DNA of 33,604 bases, taken from assembly GCA_903927945.1 (NCBI GenBank), contig CAIYOZ010000344.1, positions 1 to 33,604 of the forward strand. Reading direction: 5' to 3'. Each line of letters begins with the position of its first letter. The first letter of the stretch is position 1. Positions 9,105-16,677 of this stretch are shown in pieces. Source of the stretch: an uncultured Bacteroidales bacterium (GTDB lineage Bacteria > Bacteroidota > Bacteroidia > Bacteroidales > Paludibacteraceae). Under the pieces are notes generated by a model. The model did not search any database. It was not told where the DNA came from and saw only the letters and a program-made list of their open reading frames with translations. Both the position numbers and the translations under genes were made by a program.

Positions 9105-11156
9105 TTAAAATCTGATTTTATATGTTTTTAAACCCTGACTTTGTTTCACCTGCAATAAATAAATTCCTTTCTGTGAGAGGTTTATTCTGATTTCAGTAGA
9201 AGCGTTTTGAAACGATTGAAGCTGTTTCCCCATAATGTCCATCAAAGAAACAATACAATCTCCCGGCAAATTCCTGATTAGCAATTCGCTTGAAGATGTT
9301 GACCAGATGATTGTATGGTCAGAATGTTCTTCAACCCCACTGTTAAGTTTTAAGGTGTGTACCTGAATCTGATCGGATGCGGCTGTTGTGTTCCCCTCGG
9401 GAGTTACCGAATAAAAATAGGTTGAATCACTTTGAAGATCACTCAACACGTAATTCAATACATTCCCCACTGACTTAGGATAGCCAATTAATGAAACCGG
9501 TTTCTGAGCAACACCCTGTGTGGCCAGTTTTACATAGTCCACATAAACTCGTTTCCCGGAACCGGCATATGTATACAATGAAATAGTAGAAGAACTTGTT
9601 TTCATTGGCACATTCACAGTGAAATCCTGATTGGCTACAGCTGTAATCCATGTAGCCAAGGTGTCAGTATTCACAAGTGCCATAAGTTTTGCACCGGTAT
9701 CATTACTGTATTGTTTTGCTCTAACCGTCAAAACAGTAGCATTCGTTGAAAGATCGAGTGCCGGTGTGGTGATTTTACCAAAATTAGTACCTGACGAAAA
9801 CCTGATAGAACCAGGTATCGAAGTGCTTTCAGTATAACCGCTGGCTACCCACAGTGCTGGCAATCCGGTTGGAAAATCAGTTTCTAATAAAGTCTTTGGT
9901 GTTGCATTCAAATCGCCTGCCAATGAATATACATCCAGATTATATCCTGTTGCATTAGCTGATGAGGTCCAGTTGGCCGTAAAACCTGAATTTGTGATAT
10001 TGCTTGCTGCCAAAGTTAAGAACCCATCGACGGAGATAGCAGTCAATGTGATGGTCGTAGTGACAATTCCTCCACCCGAAATAGTTATCTGTGCTGTCTG
10101 AGTTCCTAATGTTTGCGCCGAATAATTAAGTCTCAATCTGTATCCGGCTTCTGCACTTAACTTACTGATAGATGTTGTAAAAATTGAAAATGTAGATGCA
10201 TTTGTTCCTGTTAAGGCGATGCTTAAATCACCCGTTAGGTTGGCTCCTTTGATCAATACAGAAGCTGTATCAATTGATTGAAAGGCCACTTTGCCAAAAT
10301 CAATGGTGGCACCGCTGGACGGCGAACCCAAATACGGTGTTGTTACTGTGGAGCTGGAAAATACTTCGGTTGTCTTATTCCCCCAGATGTATTCTTCCAA
10401 GCCGGGGTTGTCAATAAACGGATTCCGGTTGTTCTGAATGCCATATACGGCATTGTTACGCATAATTTCTTTTGCGCTGACTGGATCCTGCCGGCTCCAT
10501 TTCAGGAATAAATTCATGGCATAGGGAGTAAGGCCTAAATTTGCTGTACTATACACTACATTTGCTCCAGCAGTCCAGCTCTCACACAATCCTGCATAAC
10601 GGGTGGCCATATAGAAATAGGTACGTGCGAAATCACCTTTGTATTCATTAATAGGTTCAAAAACAATTCCTGTATAATCAGGGAAACTGGAAGTTCCGAG
10701 TTTGCTCCCATTGGCAGATGTATACGTTGCTGTTCCTACTTCACCATAGGGATAATTGTTTCGCTCACCGTTTACTTTTCCGTCGGTTGGATATACATTA
10801 AAAAGGTCACTCACCATAGGAGCAGCTGAGCTGAACCAGCTTTGCGGGGAAGTATGTTCCCGGTTGTAGCAATCGCATTCTGCGGAATAACTTCCACATT
10901 GTTTAGTTCCAAATGGGAAGGTGCAATTGGAGTACATATCCCATAAATTGCCGCTTGAGTTTAAATCAGTTGTCTTGTAGGCAGTCCATAACCCGTCATA
11001 GCCCACATCGCGAGTGCCGTTTGAAATAATTAATTGGAGTGAAGTGCGAAGATTGGAAGTGTTTTTCCCTTCCGCTGAACTATAATACCCTACCGGAGGC
11101 TGAGCCAGCATATAAAGAGAGAATGAAAGCAAGAATAAAGTAAAAAGTTTTTTCAT
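9105..11156 (-). CDS. Secreted endonuclease I-family nuclease with split FN3 module, T9SS tail
   Basis: 683 aa, paralogue of the next gene. Signal peptide MKKLFTLFLLSFSLYMLAQ. Endonuclease I domain about 20-260, with YNREHTSPQSWF (probable catalytic His101), DLFNVYPTDG and NNYPYGEVG. An ASH-like domain covers about 276-375. An FN3-like module begins at about 378 (ANWTSSANATGYNLDVYS), is interrupted by a beta-sandwich of about 135 residues, and resumes at about 562-601. The C-terminal ~75 residues are a T9SS sorting domain (LLIRNLPGDCIVSLMDIMGK, later GIYLLQV). Upstream is an exact -7 box preceded by a 14-bp direct repeat. It is first gene of a two-gene unit. Confidence 0.87.
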   Translation of the reverse strand: MKKLFTLFLLSFSLYMLAQPPVGYYSSAEGKNTSNLRTSLQLIISNGTRDVGYDGLWTAYKTTDLNSSGNLWDMYSNCTFPFGTKQCGSYSAECDCYNREHTSPQSWFSSAAPMVSDLFNVYPTDGKVNGERNNYPYGEVGTATYTSANGSKLGTSSFPDYTGIVFEPINEYKGDFARTYFYMATRYAGLCESWTAGANVVYSTANLGLTPYAMNLFLKWSRQDPVSAKEIMRNNAVYGIQNNRNPFIDNPGLEEYIWGNKTTEVFSSSTVTTPYLGSPSSGATIDFGKVAFQSIDTASVLIKGANLTGDLSIALTGTNASTFSIFTTSISKLSAEAGYRLRLNYSAQTLGTQTAQITISGGGIVTTTITLTAISVDGFLTLAASNITNSGFTANWTSSANATGYNLDVYSLAGDLNATPKTLLETDFPTGLPALWVASGYTESTSIPGSIRFSSGTNFGKITTPALDLSTNATVLTVRAKQYSNDTGAKLMALVNTDTLATWITAVANQDFTVNVPMKTSSSTISLYTYAGSGKRVYVDYVKLATQGVAQKPVSLIGYPKSVGNVLNYVLSDLQSDSTYFYSVTPEGNTTAASDQIQVHTLKLNSGVEEHSDHTIIWSTSSSELLIRNLPGDCIVSLMDIMGKQLQSFQNASTEIRINLSQKGIYLLQVKQSQGLKTYKIRF

Positions 11157-11199
11157 AAAAGAACCTTGAAATGTGTAATAAATATTATTCGTGAGGGAG

Positions 11200-11207
11200 C
11201 AAATGTA
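11200..11207 (-). promoter_or_regulatory. Candidate -7 box for the nuclease pair
   Basis: The minus strand reads TACATTTG, an exact TAnnTTTG match, 44-51 bases upstream of the start at 11156. No canonical -33 TTTG is evident; that position is occupied by the 14-bp direct repeats. Confidence 0.55.
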
Positions 11208-11216
11208 GGAAATATG

Positions 11217-11248
11217 TTTTGCATTTTTATATCATTTTGCATTTTTAT
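11217..11248. repeat. Two 14-bp direct repeats, 18-bp period, upstream of the nuclease promoter
   Basis: TTTTGCATTTTTAT occurs perfectly at 11217-11230 and 11235-11248, separated by ATCA. In minus orientation the pair begins 10 bases upstream of the -7 box, so it spans the -33 zone. This layout suits a regulator binding as a tandem dimer, but the sequence is AT-rich and chance is possible. Confidence 0.55.
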
Positions 11249-11392
11249 GATTTTATTATGTGAATATTTCACCTCATTCTAATATATATAGCCCTTTATC
11301 TTGTTAATAATACGATCTTATTACAAATTCCGGTAACTGTAATCTGGAGTAAACCTGAAATTTGACGAGTTTTCAATTTGCTAAGTTTGAGT

Positions 11393-11400
11393 TATATTTG
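11393..11400 (+). promoter_or_regulatory. Candidate -7 box for the S9D peptidase gene
   Basis: TATATTTG matches TAnnTTTG exactly and lies 58-65 bases upstream of the ATG at 11458. No convincing -33 TTTG is found at the usual spacing. Confidence 0.45.
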
Positions 11401-11457
11401 TATTTTGATTTATTAAAACATTAAGTTGAATAACCGATCATTAATCCTCAAAATATC

Positions 11458-13836
11458 ATGACAGCATCAACTTCCCATAACGTGCAGGAAAGTCTTAAAT
11501 ATCAGGTTCCACCGCCAGAGATCTTACAACTGGCTGATTATGAGCGCGCTCCATCAGTGTCGATTGACACAAAAAAAGAATATATGTTACTAAGTTATTA
11601 CAGCACCTATAAAACGCTGGAGGACTTGAATCAACAGGAAATGAGCATGGGGGGGCTGCGTGTCAATCCGGTTACAAACATCAGTTCCTCGGTGAATTAT
11701 ATTATTAACTTGAAGATATGTAAGGTAAATGAGTCGCGGTCTTTTCAGGTAAAGGGATTGCCCGATAATCCCCGCATAACTTTTGTCACCTGGTCCCCTG
11801 ATGAATCAAAGATTGCCTTTACAAATACAAATTCAAAAGGTGTTGAACTTTGGGTACTTGATGTGGCTTCAGCCGAGGCTAACCGCTTAACAAAACCGGT
11901 GATAAATGCCAATCTAGGCAATCCACTGAACTGGTTTCGCAACAGCCGGCAGTTACTGGTTCGTATATTACCTAAAGTCCGGCTGGCGTTGATTGATCCT
12001 AAAAAAGAATTGCAGGATGGTCCTACTGTATCGGTGAGTGATGGTTCTATTTCACAGAACCGTACGTATCCCGATTTGCTTAAAAACGCTTCGGACGAGA
12101 TCAATTTTATCACACTCACTTCTTCAGAATTACATAAAGTAGAGCTAAACGGAAATTCCGAGCTATTCAAAGGCGAAGATATGTATGCCGGCGAATCCTT
12201 TTCGGCCGATGGAAAATATATACTAATCACTACATTACGCAAACCATTTACGTATATTGTTCCTTTGAACCGTTTTCCTCAGCTTTCGATTGTCTACGAT
12301 CTGTCGGGGCATGAAGTGAAAACAGTGAATGATGTACCGCTTTCTGAGGTATTACCCAAAGGGTTTATGGCTGTCCGGAAAGGAAAACGGGGCTTAAGCT
12401 GGCGTCCCGATCAACCTGCAACGCTTTATTTTGTGGAAGCACTGGATGGAGGTGATCCTTCGGTAAAAGCAGAATATAGGGATGCTATCTATCAATGGAA
12501 AGCCCCATTTGAAGAGGCACCGGCTTTTATATCGAAGACAATTTCCAGGTTCTCGCACGTTATTTGGGGCAATGAGTCAGTAGCTGTACTCCAGGACGAA
12601 TGGTACGATACGCGTAATGAAAAGACCTATCTGATCAATCCGGCTAAAGCTGATCAGCACCCTCATGTCATCAATGACCGTAATTTTCAGGATGTCTATT
12701 CGGATCCCGGTAATTTTGAAACAGTTAAAAATGAATATGGCAAATACGTACTGGCCATCGAAAATAATAACTTGTATAGTGTGGGAGAGGGTCATACCCC
12801 CGAAGGACAGTTCCCTTTTATCGATGAATTCAACCTGAAAACGTTGAAAAAAAAACGGCTTTATCAATCGGCTTACACTGATAAAATGGAAGAGATCATT
12901 GATGTGGAAGATTTCATAAAAGGTGAAGCGCTGGTTCGAATCCAATCAAAAAACGAATATCCGAACTATTATTTCCGGAATATCAAAAAGAAAAATGAAT
13001 TGACGCAGATCACCCATTTCCCAAATCCTTTCGAAAGCATCAAGGATGTCTATAAAGAAGTGATTAAGTATAAAAGGGCCGATGGGGTGGAACTGTCGGG
13101 TACTTTATACTTGCCGGTTGGCTATGACCGGATCAAAAAGGAAAAACTACCTTTGCTTATCTGGGCTTACCCGGCCGAATATAAAGACAAGCAAAGTGCC
13201 GGACAGAGTACCGCCAACTCCAATGAGTTTACTTTCCCATATTATGGTTCTTTTGTGTATTGGGTAACAAGAGGGTATGCTGTGCTCGACGATGCAGCCT
13301 TCCCGATAATTGGTGAAGGTAAAATCGAACCGAACGATACATTTATCGAACAGTTAGTTTCGAATGCCAAAGCAGCCATCGATGCAGTAGACAAACTAGG
13401 TTTCATTGACCGGAAGAAAGTGGCGGTAGGCGGACATTCATACGGTGCCTTTATGACGGCAAACCTGTTGACCCATTGCGACCTCTTTGCCTGTGGTATT
13501 GCACGCAGTGGGGCTTATAACCGGACATTGACCCCCTTTGGTTTTCAGAGCGAACAGCGAAATTACTGGGATGCCCCTGAAGCCTATAATGCCATGTCTC
13601 CATTTATGAATGCCGACAAAATGAAAATACCGATATTGCTTGTCCATGGTGAAGCTGACAATAATCCGGGAACATTCACCCTGCAAACTGAGCGTTACTT
13701 CCAGGCTTTAAAGGGGTTGGGTGCTCAGGCCCGCATGCTGATATTACCCAAGGAAGCGCATAGTTATGTGGCACGGGAAAATATACTGCACCTGTTGTGG
13801 GAACAGGATAAGTTTTTGGAGAAATACCTGAAATGA
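11458..13836 (+). CDS. S9 family serine peptidase, glutamyl endopeptidase-like (S9D)
   Basis: 792 aa. The N-terminal two thirds is a beta-propeller-like region; the C-terminal ~250 residues form the alpha/beta-hydrolase domain. The nucleophile elbow is GGHSYGAF (Ser661), with probable Asp734 in HGEADNNPG and His768 in KEAHSY. The segment CGIARSGAYNRTLTPFGFQ and the N-terminal YxxPPxEI motif match the S9D group that includes plant chloroplast glutamyl endopeptidase, so cleavage after Glu is likely; this is family inference from memory. No signal peptide is seen and an in-frame TAA lies just upstream of the ATG, so the product appears cytoplasmic. It stands alone between a divergent promoter region and the RAYT repeat array. 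Confidence 0.9.
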   Translation: MTASTSHNVQESLKYQVPPPEILQLADYERAPSVSIDTKKEYMLLSYYSTYKTLEDLNQQEMSMGGLRVNPVTNISSSVNYIINLKICKVNESRSFQVKGLPDNPRITFVTWSPDESKIAFTNTNSKGVELWVLDVASAEANRLTKPVINANLGNPLNWFRNSRQLLVRILPKVRLALIDPKKELQDGPTVSVSDGSISQNRTYPDLLKNASDEINFITLTSSELHKVELNGNSELFKGEDMYAGESFSADGKYILITTLRKPFTYIVPLNRFPQLSIVYDLSGHEVKTVNDVPLSEVLPKGFMAVRKGKRGLSWRPDQPATLYFVEALDGGDPSVKAEYRDAIYQWKAPFEEAPAFISKTISRFSHVIWGNESVAVLQDEWYDTRNEKTYLINPAKADQHPHVINDRNFQDVYSDPGNFETVKNEYGKYVLAIENNNLYSVGEGHTPEGQFPFIDEFNLKTLKKKRLYQSAYTDKMEEIIDVEDFIKGEALVRIQSKNEYPNYYFRNIKKKNELTQITHFPNPFESIKDVYKEVIKYKRADGVELSGTLYLPVGYDRIKKEKLPLLIWAYPAEYKDKQSAGQSTANSNEFTFPYYGSFVYWVTRGYAVLDDAAFPIIGEGKIEPNDTFIEQLVSNAKAAIDAVDKLGFIDRKKVAVGGHSYGAFMTANLLTHCDLFACGIARSGAYNRTLTPFGFQSEQRNYWDAPEAYNAMSPFMNADKMKIPILLVHGEADNNPGTFTLQTERYFQALKGLGAQARMLILPKEAHSYVARENILHLLWEQDKFLEKYLK

Positions 13837-13850
13837 CTTTTCATTTTTCA

Positions 13851-14338
13851 ACCGCTGTCAACCGCTGTCAGAGTCCTTCGGACTGCTGACAGGGTTGTCT
13901 GCTCTGATAGTGTATTCAGTTCTTATTAGCAGTTGACGATGTTCTTACCAGAATAAAAATATAAATACTAAATTAATTACAAGGAAAATATCAGATCGTT
14001 GATGGTGACTTATTAACTTTGCATAATAGTGGACGTAGTTCATCAGCAGTTGAAGATTTTCTTGCGAGATTAAAAATAAATCCTAAATAAATATTCATTA
14101 ATTACAAAGAAATTATCCGATTGTTGATGATGATTTATCAACTCTGACAGCGGACGCAGTCCCTGTCAGCAGTTGATAAAGGAGAAATATAAATTCGTAA
14201 TATTTATCCCATTCGTGGCATGAATTTTCTCAAATCAAACCGCTTTAATTGAACTAAATCATGATTTTAATGTTAATAGTTTGTCAACTCTGACAGCGGA
14301 CGCAGTCCCTTTCAGTAGTTGTAGTCTGTCAGCAGTTG
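13851..14338. repeat. REP-like hairpin array upstream of the RAYT gene
   Basis: This fills the 516-bp gap after the peptidase gene. It holds one type A hairpin (13859-13897: CAACC-G-CTGTCAG-A-GTCC-TTC-GGAC-TG-CTGACAG-GGTTG), preceded by a 10-bp tandem duplication ACCGCTGTCA. It also holds four type B copies: a decayed one at 13902-13935, a decayed one at about 14014-14052, an intact one at 14139-14175 whose stem extends to TTTATCAACT/AGTTGATAAA (14134-14180), and one at 14285-14321. A further half copy, CTGTCAGCAGTTGAA, is at 14325-14338. Type B reads CAACT-CTGACAG-C-GGAC-GCA-GTCC-CTGTCAG-C-AGTTG. Such palindromes beside a RAYT gene are the expected substrates of that transposase family. Confidence 0.85.
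13928..14166. repeat. Degenerate tandem duplication, period 117 bp
   Basis: The segment starting AGCAGTTGACGATGTTCTT at 13928 recurs in diverged form at 14045 (AGCAGTTGAAGATTTTCTT). Both contain an (A)AATTACAA-rich middle, then a GTTGATG-containing stretch, and each ends in a type B hairpin copy. The copies carry many substitutions, so the duplication is old. Confidence 0.65.
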
Positions 14339-14352
14339 AATAGGATGAATAG

Positions 14353-15000
14353 GTGAAAAAATTAAATCATAGCTATATGGATGAATTTTTTGAACCCAAG
14401 GTCAATTACAATTCTGTTTACAATATATTTAATTGTGGCATTAATGGCTGCGATGTATTTATTGACGACGAAGATTACGATCACTTTCTGTCGAAATACT
14501 CAAAATATATCGAACCTATTGCCGATACCTATGCCTTGAGCTTGTTAGGAAATCATTTTCATCTGGTCATCCGAATAAAAAAAGAATCCGAAATCAGCAC
14601 ATTAGAAGAACTTGGTCTTTTGGAAGAGCGAACTACTTTACGTACTCCCGGTAAAAAACCGGATCCTTCCCGCCAATTTTCGCACTTATTCAATTTTCAT
14701 GCCCAATACTTCAATCACAAATACAAGCGTCACGGAAACCTTTTTGAACGACCATTCAAAAGAAAATTGATTGACAACCGTGCTTATTTTAAGCGGTGTT
14801 TGATTTATGTGCATCAAAACCCTGTTAAACATGGTTTTGTTGAATGCCTGTCCGATTATAGATATACCTCATACAATACCATTTTATCAGATAAAGTAAC
14901 ACACCTGAAAAGAGATCGGGTGCTGACGTTCTTCGGTGATCGGTCTGATTTTGAACTGTCACATTCAAAAATTGTAAGCTTAGTCGAAACATTCGAATGA
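14353..15000 (+). CDS. REP-associated tyrosine transposase (RAYT, Y1_Tnp/HUH family)
   Basis: 215 aa from a GTG at 14353, preceded directly by an in-frame TAG. An ATG at 14377 is an alternative start and gives an N-terminus more like other RAYTs. The HUH metal-binding motif is GNHFHLVIR (His68, His70), and the probable catalytic tyrosine is Tyr152 in IYVHQNPVKHG, the typical YxHxNPVKxG motif. Family members nick single-stranded DNA at REP palindromes and are thought to spread them as non-autonomous repeats. The gene is bracketed by REP-like hairpins on both sides, the diagnostic RAYT context. The reading frame is intact and key residues are present, so it may be active. The half hairpin just ahead of the start (14325-14338) could affect expression. 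Confidence 0.92.
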   Translation: MKKLNHSYMDEFFEPKVNYNSVYNIFNCGINGCDVFIDDEDYDHFLSKYSKYIEPIADTYALSLLGNHFHLVIRIKKESEISTLEELGLLEERTTLRTPGKKPDPSRQFSHLFNFHAQYFNHKYKRHGNLFERPFKRKLIDNRAYFKRCLIYVHQNPVKHGFVECLSDYRYTSYNTILSDKVTHLKRDRVLTFFGDRSDFELSHSKIVSLVETFE

Positions 15001-15004
15001 ACGG

Positions 15005-15084
15005 CAACCGCTGTCAGAGTCCTTCGGACTGCCGACATGGTTGTTGTCAAACTCTGACAGCGGACGCAGTCCCTGTCAGCAGTT
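15005..15084. repeat. REP-like hairpin pair downstream of the RAYT gene
   Basis: A type A hairpin (15005-15043) with a decayed right arm (CCGACAT in place of CTGACAG) is followed after 4 bases by a well-preserved type B hairpin (15048-15084). The A-then-B order with a 4-base gap repeats the arrangement at 13859-13935, so A-B pairs bracket the transposase as direct repeats. The type A hairpin begins 5 bases after the RAYT stop codon and may also shape the 3' end of its transcript. Confidence 0.85.
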
Positions 15085-15125
15085 AAAAGCTGTCATCTTC
15101 AAATCAATCCTTGAACCCTAAAACC

Positions 15126-15163
15126 AAAAAGACACCAAATGAATTATCTCATCCGGTGTCTTT
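15126..15163 (-). terminator. Terminator after the phenol-lyase-like gene
   Basis: A 9-bp perfect stem AAAGACACC/GGTGTCTTT has a partly paired loop. On the minus strand it is followed by further T residues (TTTTTGGTTTT). It lies 36 bases beyond the lyase stop at 15199 and could act in both directions. Confidence 0.75.
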
Positions 15164-15198
15164 AATAGTAAATAGTAAATGATTAAATTGTAAATTCG

Positions 15199-16647
15199 TT
15201 ACAGGCTCTCTCCAAAATCCTCTTTGAATTTCGCCATTAACTTCACAGGCCAGTCGCTGGTAGGTTCCAGTCCACCCATAAAGAAACGCAATACTGGTGG
15301 TTCGTACACGAATCGCAATCCGCCGATCAGCAGGCGATTGTCGTACAACCAGTTCAGACGGTCTTCCACATACTTGATCTGTGACAATGTAAACACGCGT
15401 CGGGGAACAGCCAGGCGAAGCAATTCCATGTCGGCATAGGTTTCGTTACCATACTCATCCCGTTGGTTGGAAATCGAGCCGCGTTCCATGCCACGAACCC
15501 CGGAGATCAAAAACAAAGCCGATGCCAGTGCGCCTGCCGGATATTCTGTCTGTGGAATGTGGGCGCAAAACTGCATGGCATCCACATGGGCTCCCAGTAC
15601 CCCTGCTGGTTTAATCACCGGAATACCTTTTCCATCCAGGGCATCCACCAGGTATTTGATAAACGATGGACTCTGGCAGATCATGCTTTCATCCAGGGTT
15701 TCGTACAGACCCACTGCCATGGCTTCAATCTCACGGATGGAGATACCGCCATAAGTCAGGAATCCTTCATATAAAGGAACCAATGCTTCCAGTTCTTTAT
15801 AGATCGTCATATTATCGGTACACATGCCACCACCGCGCGAGGAGCTCAGTTTACGGGCCGAGAAGTATACCAGGTCGGCCATGCCGGTCATGATTTTAAT
15901 GATCTCGCCCATGTTCGAGTCTTTGAACTCTTCCTCGCGTTTGAGTACCAGGTAGGCGTTTTCTCCCAGTAAACTGGCATCAAGCACCAGGCGGATACCG
16001 TATTTGTCAGCCATGGCGCGTACATCACGTAAGTTCTGAATGGAGAAAGGTTGTCCGCCAATCAGGTTGGTGGAAGCTTCCATGCGGATAAAGGGAATAT
16101 TATTGGCACCATGATGTTTGATCGTTTCCTCGAGTTTCTCGATGTTCATGTTCCCTTTGAAAGGATGGTCGGAGTTGATCTTATAAGCTTCGTCGTATAA
16201 CAGCTCGGCAATTTTACCACCGTTTTGGGTGATATGCGCCATAGCGGTGGTGAAGTGGTAGTTCATGGGCACCAGGCTGCCTTTTTTTATGTAGGCGGTC
16301 GAAATGATGTTTTCGGCAGCACGTCCCTGGTGGACAGGGAGCAAAAGTTTCTTGCCTAATACATCTTCCACAGCCTTTTGAAGGCGAATGAAACTTTGTG
16401 AACCTGCGTAAGCATCATCGGCTTGCATCATGGCAGCCAGTTGGTTATCGCTCATGGCATTGGTGCCGCTGTCGGTCAGCATGTCCAGGAAGACATCCAG
16501 GGTGCTCAGGCGGAAAGTGTTGAATCCCCCTTCGTAGAGTGCTTCCAGACGACGTTCGATAGGTACCAGGTTTAATTTTTGTACGATGCGTACTTTGTGA
16601 AGTTCCAACGGGATCGTTTCACCGCTGTAAAATTTGATTTCTTGCAT
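15199..16647 (-). CDS. PLP-dependent beta-eliminating lyase, tyrosine phenol-lyase-like
   Basis: 482 aa, tryptophanase/tyrosine phenol-lyase family (456-471 aa typical). The enzymes split tyrosine or tryptophan into phenol or indole plus pyruvate and ammonia in the cytoplasm. Conserved here: LTDSGTNAMSD, HQGRAAE (106-112), Asn194 before GGQP, Asp223 (PLP ring nitrogen), Lys266 in FSARKL (PLP Schiff base) and Arg411 in RLAVPRRV. Two residues that separate phenol-lyase from tryptophanase favour phenol-lyase: Arg389 in GVRGMERG (Tpl Arg381, Ile in tryptophanase) and Phe455 in VLRFF (Tpl Phe448, His in tryptophanase). Unusual: the DATR/DSAR arginine contacting PLP is Leu226 (DASL), and SSSRGGG replaces the usual segment after the PLP lysine. 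The start is preceded by a long leader with a hairpin. Substrate should be considered open. Confidence 0.8.
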   Translation of the reverse strand: MQEIKFYSGETIPLELHKVRIVQKLNLVPIERRLEALYEGGFNTFRLSTLDVFLDMLTDSGTNAMSDNQLAAMMQADDAYAGSQSFIRLQKAVEDVLGKKLLLPVHQGRAAENIISTAYIKKGSLVPMNYHFTTAMAHITQNGGKIAELLYDEAYKINSDHPFKGNMNIEKLEETIKHHGANNIPFIRMEASTNLIGGQPFSIQNLRDVRAMADKYGIRLVLDASLLGENAYLVLKREEEFKDSNMGEIIKIMTGMADLVYFSARKLSSSRGGGMCTDNMTIYKELEALVPLYEGFLTYGGISIREIEAMAVGLYETLDESMICQSPSFIKYLVDALDGKGIPVIKPAGVLGAHVDAMQFCAHIPQTEYPAGALASALFLISGVRGMERGSISNQRDEYGNETYADMELLRLAVPRRVFTLSQIKYVEDRLNWLYDNRLLIGGLRFVYEPPVLRFFMGGLEPTSDWPVKLMAKFKEDFGESL

Positions 16648-16677
16648 GATCTTAGAAAATGTTTTTTAATGTATCGA

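Larger units (their letters stand above)
11157..11457. other. Divergent intergenic region between nuclease and S9D peptidase genes (301 bp)
   Basis: It contains candidate promoters in both directions: a minus-strand -7 box at 11200-11207 and a plus-strand -7 box at 11393-11400. The 14-bp direct repeat lies next to the former. No gene is seen. Confidence 0.7.

Noticed and set aside
14825-15050. Short minus-strand ORFs over the RAYT gene (60 and 64 aa)
   Set aside because: They lie within or overlap the RAYT coding frame and REP repeats, and show no recognisable domain.
13851-15085. CRISPR array
   Set aside because: Repeat units are imperfect hairpins with irregular spacing and homologous spacers, and no cas gene is near; the RAYT explains them.
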